The notes: a model not told the origin generated them from the letters alone. 64,000 nt of DNA from Epiperipatus broadwayi (GCA_028023455.1 JAQFVV010012490.1:1488001-1552000); one strand, 5' to 3'; positions 12,316-25,455 are shown, counted from the stretch's first letter. Made by a program: numbers and translations.

Positions 12316-12749
12316 TCAAACAAAAAAAAAAAAAACATTATTTGATAGCATTGATTACACATTTCATTCCTTTGTTCACAATTTTGAATAAATTAAAAAA
12401 ATGAAAGATTAGGACACAAAACTATTTGATTACTTTTACTTTAGATTTGAAAAAAATTTACTTTAAAGAGTTACAAAGTATTTTACTGAGTTTACTTTCT
12501 AGTTTTATTGGAATCATTTGCAGGTTTATAGAATATGATACCACAGTGAACCACTTTATTTGACTTAAAATATTGTAATTTATTGCTTTTAATCAGAGTT
12601 CAATTGTAAATTGAATTCTAATATAATATTATATTTATTTATTTTACCTTTAGTTTATAGTAAATTTTTACTAGCACAGATTTTAGCAACAACAACAACA
12701 AAAAGAAAACTGAATAATTGAAAGCATAGAAAATTATCTGTAAATAGTT

Positions 12750-12813
12750 CACGTGCCTGTAAAAAATTCGAACATGCCATTTCTTGCATACATGCCATAG
12801 TTCGCCATTACTG
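12750..12813 (+). mobile_element. hAT-like terminal relic
   Basis: CACGTGCCTGTAAAAAATTCG resembles the 3' end of the decayed hAT element (GCATGCACCTGTAAAAAGG at 19,689). The sequence then runs on to ATGCCATAGTTCGCCATTACTG, ending in the ACTG typical of hAT termini. Probably the right end of a diverged or non-autonomous relative. No matching left end was found. Confidence 0.35.
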
Positions 12814-13960
12814 TACTATGCCAAATTTTATAAGCATATATTTAAAAAATAAATAAAAATACTCTATGACCATTCAAGAAAGATGTTTTCAATTCTTTAT
12901 GATAATTAATGTTTTATTATTTTTTTTAAAAATAAAATGAATTATTTTTATACACTCTAGCTATAATAGATTAAAATATTCTTAAATAAACTTTTCTAAA
13001 CTGTTTAAAATGCTTTGATGATTTATTTTAATAACCATGATCATTTTTATGCTGAATATATTATCAAAATTCAAATGTTTCTTTGAATAAATTTTGATAA
13101 GAATTTAAATTTTTTTCAAGAGCTTTTAGATCAGCCAATATGGTATTGCAAATTCTTATAGGGCATATATCAATGAAAAAGTTGAATAGTTAAAAAATCA
13201 GATCTAAAGGTGTTTATCTGAATACTATGTTAATACTTAAAAACCATAGCAGTTCTCAACAGTGCATAATACATAAAACCAAAAAATTGCAACTCTGTGC
13301 TATAAATCTTCACTTTCAAAGGAAATTACAACAGAAAAAATGAAGGTTCTAATGTCAGATCACTATTATTGAGTCTAAATAAGAAAGCAAAACCATATAG
13401 TCAAAGATTACCTATAACACTTTTTTATAAAAAAGTTTAATCATGTGATATAAAAATATGTATTGATTTGCAATTTTAATGATTCTGTGTTAAAAGTTTG
13501 TTTTCATAAATAAAACAGAAGAAAATGTGACCATTTTAATATCAAGCATAACTGTTTCAGATACTTGATGAAAAAATTAGATTTATCCACAAAATGTATG
13601 AATATATCATTTACATAATACACTTAAAAAAAATTATCTACAAGATATGGCTCTAAAAATTAACTTTAAAAAAAAATCAATCCAAAAAAATATGGCAATA
13701 GTTGTAAAATAAATGCAGAAAACTATGTCAATGCAACTTGATACAGCAAGTTGTACTCGTAGAATGTATATTGTATAATTTTTCATTTCTTTTTAATATT
13801 TATATGAATAAAATTATAAAAAATTCCATAAAACAAAAGTATAAATAATTTTTTTATGAAGTATATATGGGTAACTATTTACTAATTTTCAGTACAAATG
13901 AAAGGCAAATATATATATATAACATGAATAAAAATAAATCAAAAGAAATACATTATTTGA
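12814..13960. other. AT-rich, no gene seen
   Basis: Homopolymer-rich sequence without a supported frame or RNA gene. Confidence 0.45.
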
Positions 13961-13964
13961 AGAT

Positions 13965-14140
13965 AGACTCTATAATTGAAACGCCAAGGAGAAAAGATGG
14001 ATGCCAAGTTTTGCCCATGCTAATCCCGGGATTAAAGCTAATGAGTGCTCTCAGAAACATACCTATAGGTTGTTGATTCATGAACGCTGGTAAATACACA
14101 TTTTGTCTCATTGCCAATTTTAAATACAATCCAATCAAGC
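13965..14140. other. coding-like compositional island, strand unclear
   Basis: Base composition rises sharply (CCCGGG, ACGCCAAGG) in an otherwise AT-only neighbourhood. Both strands stay open: the + strand reads TPRRKDGCQVLPMLIPGLKL, the - strand ISFNPGISMGKTWHPSFLLG. Neither is recognised. It may be an exon fragment or a piece of a mobile-element gene. On the - strand the open part runs from 14,138 down to 13,953. Confidence 0.3.
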
Positions 14141-14369
14141 TGTGTATTACTAAAACTTTTATATGTGTATTATTTTGTTTATTGCTCTCTAATTGTAATT
14201 TTCTATAAAAATACTAATAATATTTTATCACATATATGATTTATGTCTTTTTATTTCTTTTTATAATAAATATTAATAGATTGCCCATTTAAACCATCAA
14301 ATCATTTTGTTTTTTTAATATGTATTACACAATTGTTTATGTATTTTCGTATTAATTTACTAATACATT

Positions 14370-14830
14370 AGTGTATGTGTTGGCGTGCCTCCAATAAATA
14401 TTTAGAGTACAATAAGTGAGATAGAAAGTTGTAAAAGAATTTTAAAAGTTCGTTACAGATTTTAGTGGGAATTAAGAGCAATAGAAATTCTGAGAGAATA
14501 TTTAGTTTGAAAGTTAATTCACTCTCCGTTTCTTCTACGAGTTAGCTTTAATTAAGATGGGCATAAGTTTTAAAAAAAGCTGAGTCAGATAAATTATTAG
14601 TAGATCCTACGATTCTTGTTAATTAGCAAGATTGACACTTGGTAACGAACAATAAAAAGGGCTGTCATCCATAAATGTAGAAATCTATACAGAAAGAAAG
14701 CTAAAGTTGGGAGGGATTGGATTATCTCAGTTTATTGATATATATTTGTACTTCGCGATCGGTTCTTTCTCTAGCCTTTTGAATGACCCACCACCAGGAA
14801 AAACTTAGTTAAAAAGGGGGAATGATTCAG
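14370..14830 (+). other. compositional island, possible solo-LTR-like fragment
   Basis: Higher-complexity stretch starting near TGTTGGCGTGCCTCC and including AACAATAAAAAGGGCTGTC (TATA-like at about 14,650), CTTCGCGATCGGTTC and CCACCACCAGG. A promoter-like box followed by mixed sequence is reminiscent of an LTR, but I see neither paired ends nor a primer-binding site and no gag/pol next to it. Unclassified. Confidence 0.25.
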
Positions 14831-15584
14831 AATACATGGGAAAACTTCATAAGGGAAGGGCCATCTAAATAAGATACATGTATAAATATATAAATTCATC
14901 CTCTGGAAAGAAAAGTATAATTATTAATTCAAGTTAAGATACAGCTAGATATAAATTTAAATAAATAAATGATGGAAGACAAGGTCATTCTCAGTAATGT
15001 TACACCTATGAGACCTAAAGTAACTATTTTGACAGTTTAATTATCATACTGCAGAGCAAAATTGTTATAGTTTGTTTAATAATATTATTATTTTACATTT
15101 TTCTGAATTTTGACTGGATTATTGAATTTCCATAAAATTGCCTTTTGTTATCCAATATCCTATGCTTTGTTCCTTCTGTAATATGATATCCCCAAGATAA
15201 AGAATAAATTTTAACATTATTATTCTTAAATATTTAGTTGGAATATTATTTTAGCTTTATTTAAATAGGATTATTAGTTAGTCATAGAGATATGATTGTA
15301 ATTCTTAAAAGGTTGGAATTCAATGGTATTTCTATGCAGTCAAGTATGAATCTTTGATACTTATTTGACTTTAAGGCAGTCTGTACACTTTGGTATGAGA
15401 ATACAGTCATATGAGTCAATTTATTATTATTGCTATTATTATTCTGAGCAAGGAAATTATTAACTAATAAGTATTTATTTATTTAAGTGGGTTGAGATCA
15501 GTGGTTATTATTATTATTATTTGATTATTGCTTTTGCACTTTTTGCTTACCTTCGATTATGCCCATGCCGCAGGTCACAATATA

Positions 15585-16195
15585 TATATGTATGAAGAAG
15601 TTTAAAGGATATATTCTGGAATTAAAGGGACATTTTATTAATTTCCAAAATATATTTAAAATAATCATATATTCTTTAATCTCAAGGGCAAATATATTAC
15701 AATGACTTTATTAACATGATACGTGACCAGAATCTATTATTGTGATAAATGAACATGAAAAATAAATAAATCAAAATACAAAACTAGATGTAAAAAAATC
15801 ATCTTTATTTATATTAAAATCAAAATTTAATTTAATAAATAATAACTTTATTAATTTAGATAATTCATCTGTAATTTACACTTTGGTTATTATAATTTAC
15901 ACAAAATATAAATATGAAGATGAATCAGTTTTAATTCTGTAAATATATTAAATATTATGTTAAACAGAATACCATTACATACATATTTCTTGGATAGTTG
16001 ATTAAATACTATCTATATCATCCATGTCTAATTATTTATATATCGGTGCATTCAAGGTCTCTTATCAAAAGATGAATCCAAATTAATGTATAGTTATTTC
16101 TCTATAAGTTACAACTCGAGATAAATATCTATATATGTATATCTTAAAATAGGTAAATATGAAGTCATCTATTTATTCCTAAACATAATTATATA
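15585..16195 (+). repeat. dispersed repeat, copy 2 (copy 1 at 11,255-12,020)
   Basis: See the copy at 11,255-12,020. This copy lacks the palindromic insert, showing the uninterrupted state. ATT/TTA-rich microsatellite pieces lie just upstream (15,420-15,445 and 15,507-15,530). Confidence 0.65.
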
Positions 16196-16965
16196 TTGTA
16201 ACAGAATAAAAAGGAGAATAAGGGATGAGATTAGGAAAATTTTAGTATGCCTTATGATACACTATTTATAATAATATAAATCTAACCTAAATGTTGAGCA
16301 ACATTTGTGACAGAATAAAAGTGTGATAGGCACTTATTTAATAATCCCACAGATTTGGGCAACATTTGTAACAGAATAAATTGAATCATGACTGAATAGA
16401 AAGAATGACCTTAATATGCCCTACAAATCTGAGAGCCACTTATAACAAAATAACAATGATACGGATAGAAAACGAAGACTTTTGTATAACCTGTAAACTT
16501 AAGATACCAATTTGTAACAAAGTAAAGTATAACTTCATAATTGATTACCAATTATAACTGAATAAAATAAAAATTATGTTAATAAAAATAAAAACAAAGA
16601 CAATACTAACAGAGCAATATTGTCTCATAAATATTAATATGCCCTAGTTGGATAAACTAATTGTAAATATGATAAAATGATTAATAGCAGGAAAAGGGTT
16701 TGTTATCTTATAGATTCACATACATTAAACTATAATATATAAAATTCTCTCTTTTAAAGCTTTACAAATTTATAACATCAAATTGTAATAAGATATAGTA
16801 TCTATAATACAAAACTATAATAAAATACACAAGATCAGTTTATTTAATATACTTCACCACTTTCACCAACTTGTAATAATATAAAATAAAAGTCAACCTT
16901 CACATAATCTTACAATTTACAATATCCAATCATAATGCTGTAAAATAAATTAAAAGTTCTTATTT
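16195..16965 (+). repeat. degenerate satellite-like array, key motif GTAACAGAATAAA
   Basis: The phrase TTTGTAACAGAATAAA or a close variant recurs at about 16,198, 16,302, 16,365, 16,440, 16,509, 16,550 and, more decayed, at 16,780-16,940. The gap is usually 40-105 bp, with AAATCTGAGAGCCAC, AGATTTGGGCAACA or similar just before it. The same phrase and its AATTTGAGCAAGCC-type flank occur at 43,860-44,175. No ORF spans it. Decay increases toward 17,000. Confidence 0.6.
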
Positions 16966-17580
16966 GACACTTATACAAATACAATTAGAAAATCATAATG
17001 AATTATCCTTTAAACTAATAAAACCAAGTTATTAAACACTTGAATTATAATTACCTGATATGCATACTATTATTAATACTCTATTATAAGCAAAGGGTAA
17101 TATTAAAAGCTTAATATTTAAATTAAATATATAATCTACTCTGATGACTTTAAATATAAGTAAAGTAAATCATTCTATTTATGAAATTCAAATACCCATT
17201 TTAATATATGCGATTACCAATTTTATAATATCATAAGATTTTCATTTTTCTAACTAAATATTAAGTTACATAACATACCCCAATAAATAATAGTTTAAAA
17301 GAATATGTAAGCATTCAATTATAATTGCCTTTGCTTATCCTAAATAATTAATATACTTGTATTTTATAAACTATCAAACTAGCTCAGATATATATTTTAT
17401 CCAAAAATAACTATGGCATATAACTGTTAAAATAATTGTTGTGATCTAATTAATTATTAAACATCTACTAATTTGAAATGTAAGGATAATAATATATTTT
17501 AACATATAATAAATCTTTGATTTATAAAATTATTAAAGGTCATTTAAATTTACTTTTAAATAAATTTGTTATCCTTATAT
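16966..17580. other. AT-rich, possibly the decayed end of the satellite block
   Basis: A few CAATTATAATTGCC/AATTATAATTACC phrases (about 17,044 and 17,317) echo the array, but no period can be supported. No gene. Confidence 0.35.
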
Positions 17581-17587
17581 TAATATG

Positions 17588-19390
17588 ACTAGTGAAAATA
17601 AAAAACAAAAATTGTCAAGCAGTACAGAATTTCAAAATTGGTGAACTAATGAGTATGGAATGATTAATAAAGGCACCAGGCAGTATGTGTTTTATGTTCC
17701 AGAACAGTTATATTGAGAACATCATCGGTGAAACAGATTATAAGCTCAATCATAAATCGTTCTTTGAAAAAAATAATAATGAACAAAAAGAATATATTGA
17801 AAATCATTCAAATATAATTGCTGCTAGTTGTTTTATTTCAAATGTAATGAATTGCCCAACACAGGAAACCTTTTAATGATGGTGAATACATAAAAGAAGC
17901 TTGGATAAAATGTGCACCAGTTTTCTTTGAAGATTTTGAAAACAAAGCAAAAATTATTCAGAACATAAAAGATTTACCATTGGCTAGAAATACAGTTAAA
18001 GAAAGAATCCTGAAAATGGCTAACAACATAACTTACCAACAAAAAAGAGATATAAAATATTCTCGTTTAATTTCTCTCTGCCTTGATGCTGAAAGTACAG
18101 ACATAAATGGATCAGTTCATTTGTCTATTTTTTCACTATTGTGTTGGGAATAATATCAAAGAGGAATTGATAAGTTTAACCTCATTAGTAACAACAACAA
18201 AATGAATAGATATTTGCAATGAAGTTTCAAGTGTACTCACTGAAAAAGAAATAAATGTTGACAAAATTGTATCAGTAACTACAGATGGTCCTTATGATTC
18301 GAAAAGAAAATGATTTTCTCAGTTTATTTACCAACCATACTGAACATTCAATTTTGGGTTTTCAATGCATTATACAGATTTTATGCATGAAGGCCATTTT
18401 TAAGCCACCGGATGATGTTATAAACATTGTGACTAAGTTAGTCAATTTTATATCTACACATTGAGTGAGCTAAACTCAATATACAATGGTTTGCTTATGT
18501 ACAACAATGTCCAATGTAAAGTGAGAAAAAGTTGTTCAAAAATTAGTTAAGTGTTTAGATGAAATTTGATGGCTTTTAGTAATGAGAAAATCATTGAAAA
18601 ATATAATGAATTAATGGATGTTGAATGGCTTTCAAAATTAATGGTATTTACTGATATGTGTTCACGTCTAAATGAATTAAATGTGAAACTGCAAGGTTAT
18701 AATAAGATAATGTTTGATTTGATCAAAGCATTTGAAGTTAAATTACAATTTTTAACTGTGATGTTATTTCTTACACCTTCAAATATTTTCCAAATCTAAA
18801 AAAGATCTTGACTGATTTAGAATTCATGAAAAGTAAGATCAAGTAAAATTGACACAAGACTTTTGTGCTGTTATTAAATTGATAATTGATGAATTTTCTT
18901 TAAAATTTACACAGTTCAAACAATTTTAAGAAATATCAAAATTGATTTTATACACAGACATAATATCAATGGATAGTCTCAAGTTAGAAAATTTTGAGTA
19001 GCTTAATTTGGAAGATATGGAAATGCAATAAGTCGATTTTCAATCCAGTTCTATATGAAAACAGAAATTTGTTGATTTGAGAAATGAGTTAGAAATAATG
19101 AAAAATAATCAATTATTGGACATATGTAAAAAGAATGCTGAAGAGGAACTATTGACTGCCTGGAATGCTATTCCTGAAATAATTGTTTTAAAAAATTAGT
19201 GGCTGCTATATTATCAATTTTATCCTCTACATATGCATGTGAATCATTGTTTTCAAAAATGGATTTAATTAAAGACAGTTCGAGAAATAAAATTACAGAT
19301 GAATCTAGTTCAGCATGTACATTTATTAAAAATGATAAAATATGAACCAGGTATAAAACATTTGGCATTCAATGTACAATAACAAAAATC
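17588..19390 (+). pseudogene. decayed hAT-superfamily transposase
   Basis: Cut-and-paste DNA transposase, now broken by many stops and frameshifts. Readable pieces in order are MTSENKKQKLSSSTEFQNW (17,588), then FNDGEYIKEAWIKCAPVFFE and LPLARNTVKERILKMANNI (about 17,870-18,030). Next come YSRLISLCLDAESTDINGSV (about 18,060-18,120), the usual place of the first catalytic Asp of hAT transposases. The C-terminus has LVAAILSILSSTYACESLFS plus KMDLIKDSSRNKITDESSSA (about 19,198-19,320), the hAT dimerisation region. The style resembles the GTF2IRD2/ZBED5-like group of hAT proteins. The open pieces at 17,685-17,876 and 18,566-18,799 belong to this relic. It cannot make a functional protein. A hAT-like terminus follows at 19,688-19,718. 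Confidence 0.8.
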
Positions 19391-19539
19391 TCATTAAATA
19401 ATACCTATCTATGTTGATTTTATATGTTTATTTCCAAAATTTTGTTTTAATTACTATTAATTTTTTACTATTACATTTTATTTAACTTGCGCTCTTTTAA
19501 ATAAATATCGTTTACTTGTATTTAGCTTATTTAGAAATT

Positions 19540-19545
<6 letters not shown>

Positions 19546-19571
<26 letters not shown>

Positions 19572-19590
19572 TATTATTATTATTATTATA
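19546..19590 (+). repeat. (ATC)n then (ATT)n microsatellite
   Basis: About nine ATC units followed by six ATT units, inside the 3' non-coding part of the hAT relic. Confidence 0.85.
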
Positions 19591-19687
19591 AACTTTTTAA
19601 AAATGCAATAATTAAGTTGTTTATATTTTGATTTAATAACTTTATGGTACACCAATCATTCAATAAATATTTTTTGAAAATTTTTGG

Positions 19688-19718
19688 CATGCACCTGTAA
19701 AAAGGTTCGGCACCACTG
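19688..19718 (+). mobile_element. right terminal inverted repeat of the hAT element
   Basis: Sequence GCATGCACCTGTAAAAAGG followed by TTCGGCACCACTG. On the opposite strand this begins CAGTGGTGCCGAACCTTTTT, the classical look of a hAT TIR. It lies about 330 bp after the transposase C-terminus, as expected. An 8-bp target duplication could not be confirmed because the left end was not found. Confidence 0.6.
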
Positions 19719-20451
19719 GCATAGTAGTAAATTGAGATTTAAAGTAATTGAAAAAGTGGCATAGAGCTCAAGACTCAATGGAATGTCGATCAATATGCCA
19801 CTTGAATATCATATAAGTATCCGAGCAACTAGTTTTACAAAGTAAGAGCAGATGAAAAATTTATGGACAAATGTTAAATTATTTGTAATTTTTTAAAAAT
19901 ACAATTTTTTTATTTATAGAACATCTTACAATAAATCACTCAATAAATTTCATTATTATTTGACTTGGGATCCATGTAGATTTTCTGTGGCATAGTAATA
20001 TAATGGTAGATTCTTTTATCTAAGAATTGCTTTGCTTATGATTATAATTTTGGAAACACTACCAGAATGCTAAGTGGGATGTGAGGGTGTATAGTTTTTT
20101 CAAAATATTTGTAGTTATTATTTACAAACTATGATATTTCAAATTGAAGTGGTAATAACTCCTCCAAATACAAATTTGTTTTTGTTTTGTTTTTTAAATA
20201 TAAGCAAATGTTTTCATGTCAATCATTAGAATTATTTGATTCTACAAAATAATCTTAATAGTTTAGAATCTAAATCCCATTGCACATGAAAAAGTCTGAG
20301 ATTTGGAACTTTCAAATTTTTACTTTTATTATGTATGAGCATTATTTATTCCGTTTGATATGAAATATTATAGATATAAAATATAAATGACAAACATAAT
20401 TATATATACATAAAAATAACTTGCTGAAATGTATGTGAAAAAAACTTAATA

Positions 20452-20661
20452 CAAATCAAGAGAAATTTAATATAAATATTTACCAACAAAGAAAAACAAA
20501 AATTAAAATTATATACATATTTATGAGTGCATTTTTATTATAAACAAGAAACAAAATACCAATCAAGAAAAATTTATATAAATATTTATCAACAAAAAAA
20601 ACAAAACACAAAAATTAAAATTAAATATACATATTTCTGAGTGCATTTTTATTATAAATAA
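20452..20661 (+). repeat. two tandem units of about 105 bp
   Basis: AATCAAGAGAAATTTAATATA...GAGTGCATTTTTATTATAAA at 20,455-20,545 is repeated at 20,559-20,661 with small indels. No coding content. Confidence 0.7.
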
Positions 20662-21371
20662 AAGCTTTTCCTGAATTCTTTTTTCTTTTGATAAGACTGA
20701 GAAAAAAATGTTTAGATGATACAAGTTTGTATAAATGTTCATTATGATAATGGTATATATGATCATTTATATGTATAATAAATAAAAAGTATCAAAAACA
20801 AAAACATAATGAAGTGATAATGCAGTTAGTTGTTTGGGAAATCATGTGATATTCAAATCCAGGAATTTTCAGTAATGACTACATCACTCTTTCATAGTGA
20901 TAAATCATACAGAGCAAAAGTATTTATATCATGACTACCCATAAAATCATGCAATATCTGAGCAATTAAAAAATGACTGAGTGATTGAGTATAATAGTTG
21001 CATTCAATTGATTAAAATATTTTTTTTTACTGCCCTCAACTAAGACTTGATCAAGGAAGTCTAACTTTTTAATTTAGCTACTCTACTACTGTACTAAAAC
21101 ATTCTTAAATCCTCTGCTTTGGTTAGCATAAGATAAATTCCTGAAAATTTTAAATTAATATAGATATATTAAAAAAAAGAGCAAAACTTTAGCAAAAAAC
21201 AAAAACAAAATATAAATAAATATAAGAATTAAAAGCCAAATATGCAAAAAAAAAAAAAAAAGAATGACTCCAGACTGGCTCTTTAACCATATTCTGTATT
21301 AAAGTAAAAACACAGAGTAGCCTATATTTTATAAAAATAAATTATAGTTTATGTTCATTTTTGTTCTTAAA

Positions 21372-21495
21372 TGCCAGGTATATTCAGAAGATAGGAATAG
21401 CTCTAATGTGCAAATAGTCTTTCCATAATTCTGCCAGGTATATTCAGATGATAAGAATAGCACTAATGTACAAATAGTATTTGCATAATTCTGCA
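21372..21495 (+). repeat. two tandem units of about 61 bp
   Basis: TGCCAGGTATATTCAGAAGA...CCATAATTC (21,372-21,431) is followed directly by a second copy with about seven substitutions (21,432-21,493). A recent local duplication. Confidence 0.8.
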
Positions 21496-23140
21496 GATAA
21501 TTTTTAAATTGTTACTAAAGAAAGATGTTTCATTTCTAAATATAATTTTTTTATTTCAAAAATTTAATTTTTTTTAAAGATATTTCGTATAATAAATATT
21601 AAAATATAGCTTTTTCTCAGTTTTAAAACAAAATTATGTTCACAGAGATTTCTGATCTAATCTAATCTCTGTTTTCTATTAGACTTTCAGAGAGAAAAGA
21701 GAGGCTGTTGTTTGTTTTTAAACCAAGCACATATTTCAATAAGTTTAAAAAATTAGGTTTTCACATTCAACAAAATTATAAAGTTAATGTTATTACTATT
21801 GTAACATATTTTATATACTGAAATATTTTTATGTACCAGTCATTATAATTGACATTTTTCTTGTATTGAAAGATTTGAAGAATTTAGAGGCTTTCTATGA
21901 ACTATTAAATGTTATATTTTATCAAATGCATAATGAAAAATATCAAGAACTTAAACTTTCACTTTTATTGTAGTTTTTGTTATTTTTATTATAAATATTT
22001 CATACTTATTAATGATTAGAATTCAATTTTAGATTTTATATGATGAAAGATTTTAGATTTTTTTTCACTTTATATATATCAGACTGCATACAAACATTTT
22101 TTTTTCTTTTCAATTAGACAAAAAAAGCTTTTTAAAAAAATGTATCTTTTTTTTTTAAAGTCAGACACTTATAAAAAAGTACCATAAAAAGTTAAATAAT
22201 AATTATATTAAAAAATAAATTAATTTTACTACAAACTCTAATATAAAGTTTTAAAAAAAAGACTTGACATAATTATGCTTAATTATCTAAGTAGGCATTA
22301 ATTAAAAACTGATTCAAAATCAGAAAACACAAATGATTTGAAATAAACACAAGAGTGCAAACAATATATAACTGGGGGAGGGGGGCAAAGATTATGTAGA
22401 ATTTCAATTCAGAGAATATTATTTACCATGAAAAAAATAAATAAATAAAACTTTTTTATGGAGATCTGAAATAAAAAGTTGCTTAAAAAAGTTTTTGTAG
22501 AATTCAAAACATTTTGTACTACACCAGCAAATAAAAAAGAAAGTAAAAAAAAAAAAAAGAATTTATTTAACATGAATATACTTAATATTACAATGATACA
22601 ATATTTACTATTATGTATACATAATGTATCATATTTGTTTATTTATGCCTTTAGTTCCCCTCCTCTCCTCCCAAAAATAAAATAAATATTAATAGTTAAT
22701 TTAGAAAAAATAAGGTAGATATACATTATATCTTAACATGAAAGAATTTATATCCCAGTTGAGACTACAATCCCTTCACACTAGACACGTCTAAATAAAT
22801 AGACAAGCAAAACAAAACAAAATTGACAAGCTAGTAAGGATTAATTACAATCATTTAATAATATTAGTTATGATATAACTGAATATAAATGATTCATAGT
22901 ATACATAATTATTAAACACTATTTACATATATCCAAAGGTTTATAAAATAATAATGGCACCATGGCCTCTTTTATCTTATAGAATATAGTACTTTTTCCA
23001 TGGCTCTCAGCCTTTCTCATTAAATCAGATTTTCAGAGTCGTAGCCCATTCTCAGTGACAGAATTCACACATAAATTCAATCCATGAAAAAAAAGAAAGA
23101 GGCAATAGCTTGCAGCTTTCAACAATCAGCAATTAACAAT
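21496..23140. other. AT-rich, no gene seen
   Basis: Poly-T and poly-A tracts dominate. The frame at 22,479-22,685 runs through A tracts and lacks coding character. Slightly richer sequence at 22,960-23,080 (GGCACCATGGCCTC) leads into the fold-back repeat but has no frame of its own. Confidence 0.4.
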
Positions 23141-23142
23141 AT

Positions 23143-23345
23143 ACACAGAGGCCAAACTCTCCATACAATAGCACCACTCAGTGCAAGCCAGAGTAATCAA
23201 TGGATGCAGGAAGGTTTAGGCATAAAATCCCTATCTAATGCCTACTCACCCAATATCTCTAGACTAGTTTCTAGCTTGTGGCTTTCATCAGTGAGGAGCC
23301 TTGGATCAGAGAGTACTGCACTTAGATCTTAGGATCTAATGCAAC
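23143..23345 (+). mobile_element. fold-back MITE family FB-A, copy 1 (truncated right arm)
   Basis: Shares with copies at 25,189-25,455 and 33,358-33,660: AACTCTCCATACA, GTAATCAATGGATG, GCATAAAATCCC, CAATATCTCTAGACTAG, GGCTTTCATCAGTGAGGAGC and CTTGGAT. The inverted right arm seen in the other copies is missing or scrambled after 23,320. The open frame on 23,084-23,332 merely traverses the repeat and is not conserved in the other copies. Confidence 0.7.
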
Positions 23346-24814
23346 CCCTCAGCAATCATTGAAAAAAAAAATTATGATTTCAACATTCCTTTAATACATC
23401 AAAACGTGAAACCCTATAAAAAAAATTTAGAAAAAAAATATTAATAAGATTTTTAATACAATGCTGATTTTGTAAATTATTTCAAAACTGGAATTATAAG
23501 AGAAAATAGATAATTCTAAACATTGAACAAGGTTTCACTGTTTAAAGAATTACTGTTTTTTTTTTTTGTTTTTTTAGAAAAAGAAATCTTAGTTATTCAT
23601 GAGGTCAAATGACATTCAAGCATGGGAAGTGACAGATTGAGTTTTAATTCAGAAACCCTTAATCTCTCAATTTTATCATTTTATTACTAAATATACAGAA
23701 CAAAAGTAAGACATTATGGGAGGAGATCCAATAAAAATCATATGATTAATTGATCAATCACACAATTATTATGCACAATGTAATATTGTCTATTGGACAG
23801 TGGAGAACCTAATACCAATGATGTTTGTATATGTTTCTTAAATTTTAAATGCTTATTTTGTTCAGCATAATCAACGAGCTACAACACAAGAGTCAATAGT
23901 TAAAATTAGATATTGTCAGGATAATCATTGATTGTGTGTGTTAATATATGATATAGATCAAAATAATACTATTGAAAATAATGAAAAATACATGTAATGA
24001 GACAGTGATTCAGATAACTTATTACATTCTACAAAGAAATATAATTTAAGATGGTCTCTTTTCAACATTTGTGAGTGTAGAAAAGCTTAGTTGATAATTA
24101 AGGGTCATTAATAAACTCATAGAATTTGGAATTATTTCTTTCAAAAAATATTTGAAAATATACTTAATACTCTTGTATATTTTAAAGACCAGAAACATAA
24201 ATATCATCTGGATATACCAATTAAAAAAACCGAAACATTAAACTAAAATAAAAATTAATGATTGTCTCTTTACACTCAAATAAAAAATAATTTTCATGAT
24301 AATTTCTATTTTTACTGTATTTATTTCTACTAACCATTTTATTTATTCTAGAGATATCTTTTCTCTGCTATGATTATCTCATAAATACATAAAAACTATT
24401 TTAATTAAATAAAACATATTTTTTTAAAATAATAATAAATAATCAAAGTAATCATAAACAAAACAAGAATTAACAAAATATAAAATTTCCTACTTAATTA
24501 AACTATTAATAATCAAGGAATTAAGTTAAATGTATATTTCTATAAATATAAATTTCAAAATTTTGAAGTGATGTTAAGAATATTAATTATTTTAATAAGG
24601 ATTATGAATAAAGAGCATTTCTCTTTTTTTACTCTAGTGATATTTATTGCAAGCTTGGATAATCAGTGATTATAAGATGGTATTAAAAATCCTCACTTTC
24701 AGACCATCAGGTATCCACTGTTTTCAAACCTTTCAACAAATGATGCTAGAATAGAAAAAGTTTTTATTTACAATAGTAAGCTGAAAAAATCAAGTGATGT
24801 TGGGATAAGAATAT

Positions 24815-24875
24815 GATAGAATAGCTCAGTTGGTTAGAGTGCTGTCCTAAAATCCGATATTCAAGAATCTAAAGA
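24815..24875 (+). repeat. tRNA-derived SINE head relic
   Basis: ATAGCTCAGTTGGTTAGAGT at 24,831-24,840 region is an excellent tRNA A box/D arm (TRGCNNAGYNGG). About 30 bp later ATTCAAGAATC is a degenerate B box. An acceptor stem cannot be formed, so this is not a functional tRNA gene but a SINE head or tRNA pseudogene. Confidence 0.6.
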
Positions 24876-24959
24876 ATGAAATGTTCATCGTCTATGCAAT
24901 CATTGTCACTGGTTAGAACAGTAGTACTTGAAGAAGCATGGAGAATAATGTCACTCGAA

Positions 24960-25175
24960 ATTTGTATAATCTACTAATCTGTGTTATCAACTAACCTGTG
25001 TTATCTATTAACTTGTCTGTTATTACTAACAGTTGTTTGCATTTAGAAAAGTTTAAATAAAGTTTAATTTTTTCTAGATATTCAACATTTAATGATAAAT
25101 AAGGAAAATAGTCCAACATATTATGACATAAGAATTTGATTGATTTAAAATAATAAAGAAAGTGAAATGAGTTTG
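24960..25175 (+). repeat. relative of the 53,391-53,799 palindrome family
   Basis: CTAACCTGTGTTATC, TATTACTAACAGTTG, TGCATTTAGAAAAGTTTAA, TCTAGATATTCAACA and GGAAAATAGTCCAA match, in order, the right arm of the palindrome at 53,580-53,790. There is only one arm here, so it is a diverged, half-length copy. Confidence 0.5.
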
Positions 25176-25188
25176 AACTCCCAAAATT

Positions 25189-25387
25189 AAAACAGGCAAA
25201 ACTCACTATACATATTGCCATTCATAGCAAGCTAGAGTAATCAATGGATGCTAGAAGGCTTGTGCATAAAATCCCCATCTAGTGCCCATTCATCCAATAT
25301 CCCCAGACTAGCTTCTGGCTTGTGGCCTTCGTCAGTGAGGAGCCTTGGATTTTATGCACATACGTATAGTGAGTTTTGCCTGTTTTA
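25189..25387 (+). mobile_element. fold-back MITE family FB-A, copy 2
   Basis: Ends are AAAACAGGCAAAACTCACTA (from about 25,189) and its reverse complement TAGTGAGTTTTGCCTGTTTT (to about 25,387). The inner part matches copies 1 and 3 (GTAATCAATGGATG, GTGCATAAAATCC, GGCCTTCGTCAGTGAGGAGC). Flanking phrases to about 25,455 (AAGCATAAG...GGTGATCATGTGATG) also recur beside copy 3. The arms may therefore be internal to a longer repeat. Non-coding. Confidence 0.75.
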
Positions 25388-25455
25388 ATAATGGTTATAA
25401 ACAAGCATAAGAAATGGTGATCATGTGATGTTTACTAACTCCCAATATTATTAAA

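Noticed and set aside
16195-16965. CRISPR-like array
   Set aside because: Repeat length and spacing are irregular, the repeats are degenerate and the genome is eukaryotic.
20563-20766. 67-codon minus-strand frame
   Set aside because: Spans one unit of a tandem repeat and is not conserved in the other unit.
24815-24875. Functional tRNA gene
   Set aside because: D arm is good but no acceptor stem and a poor B box; treated as a SINE head.
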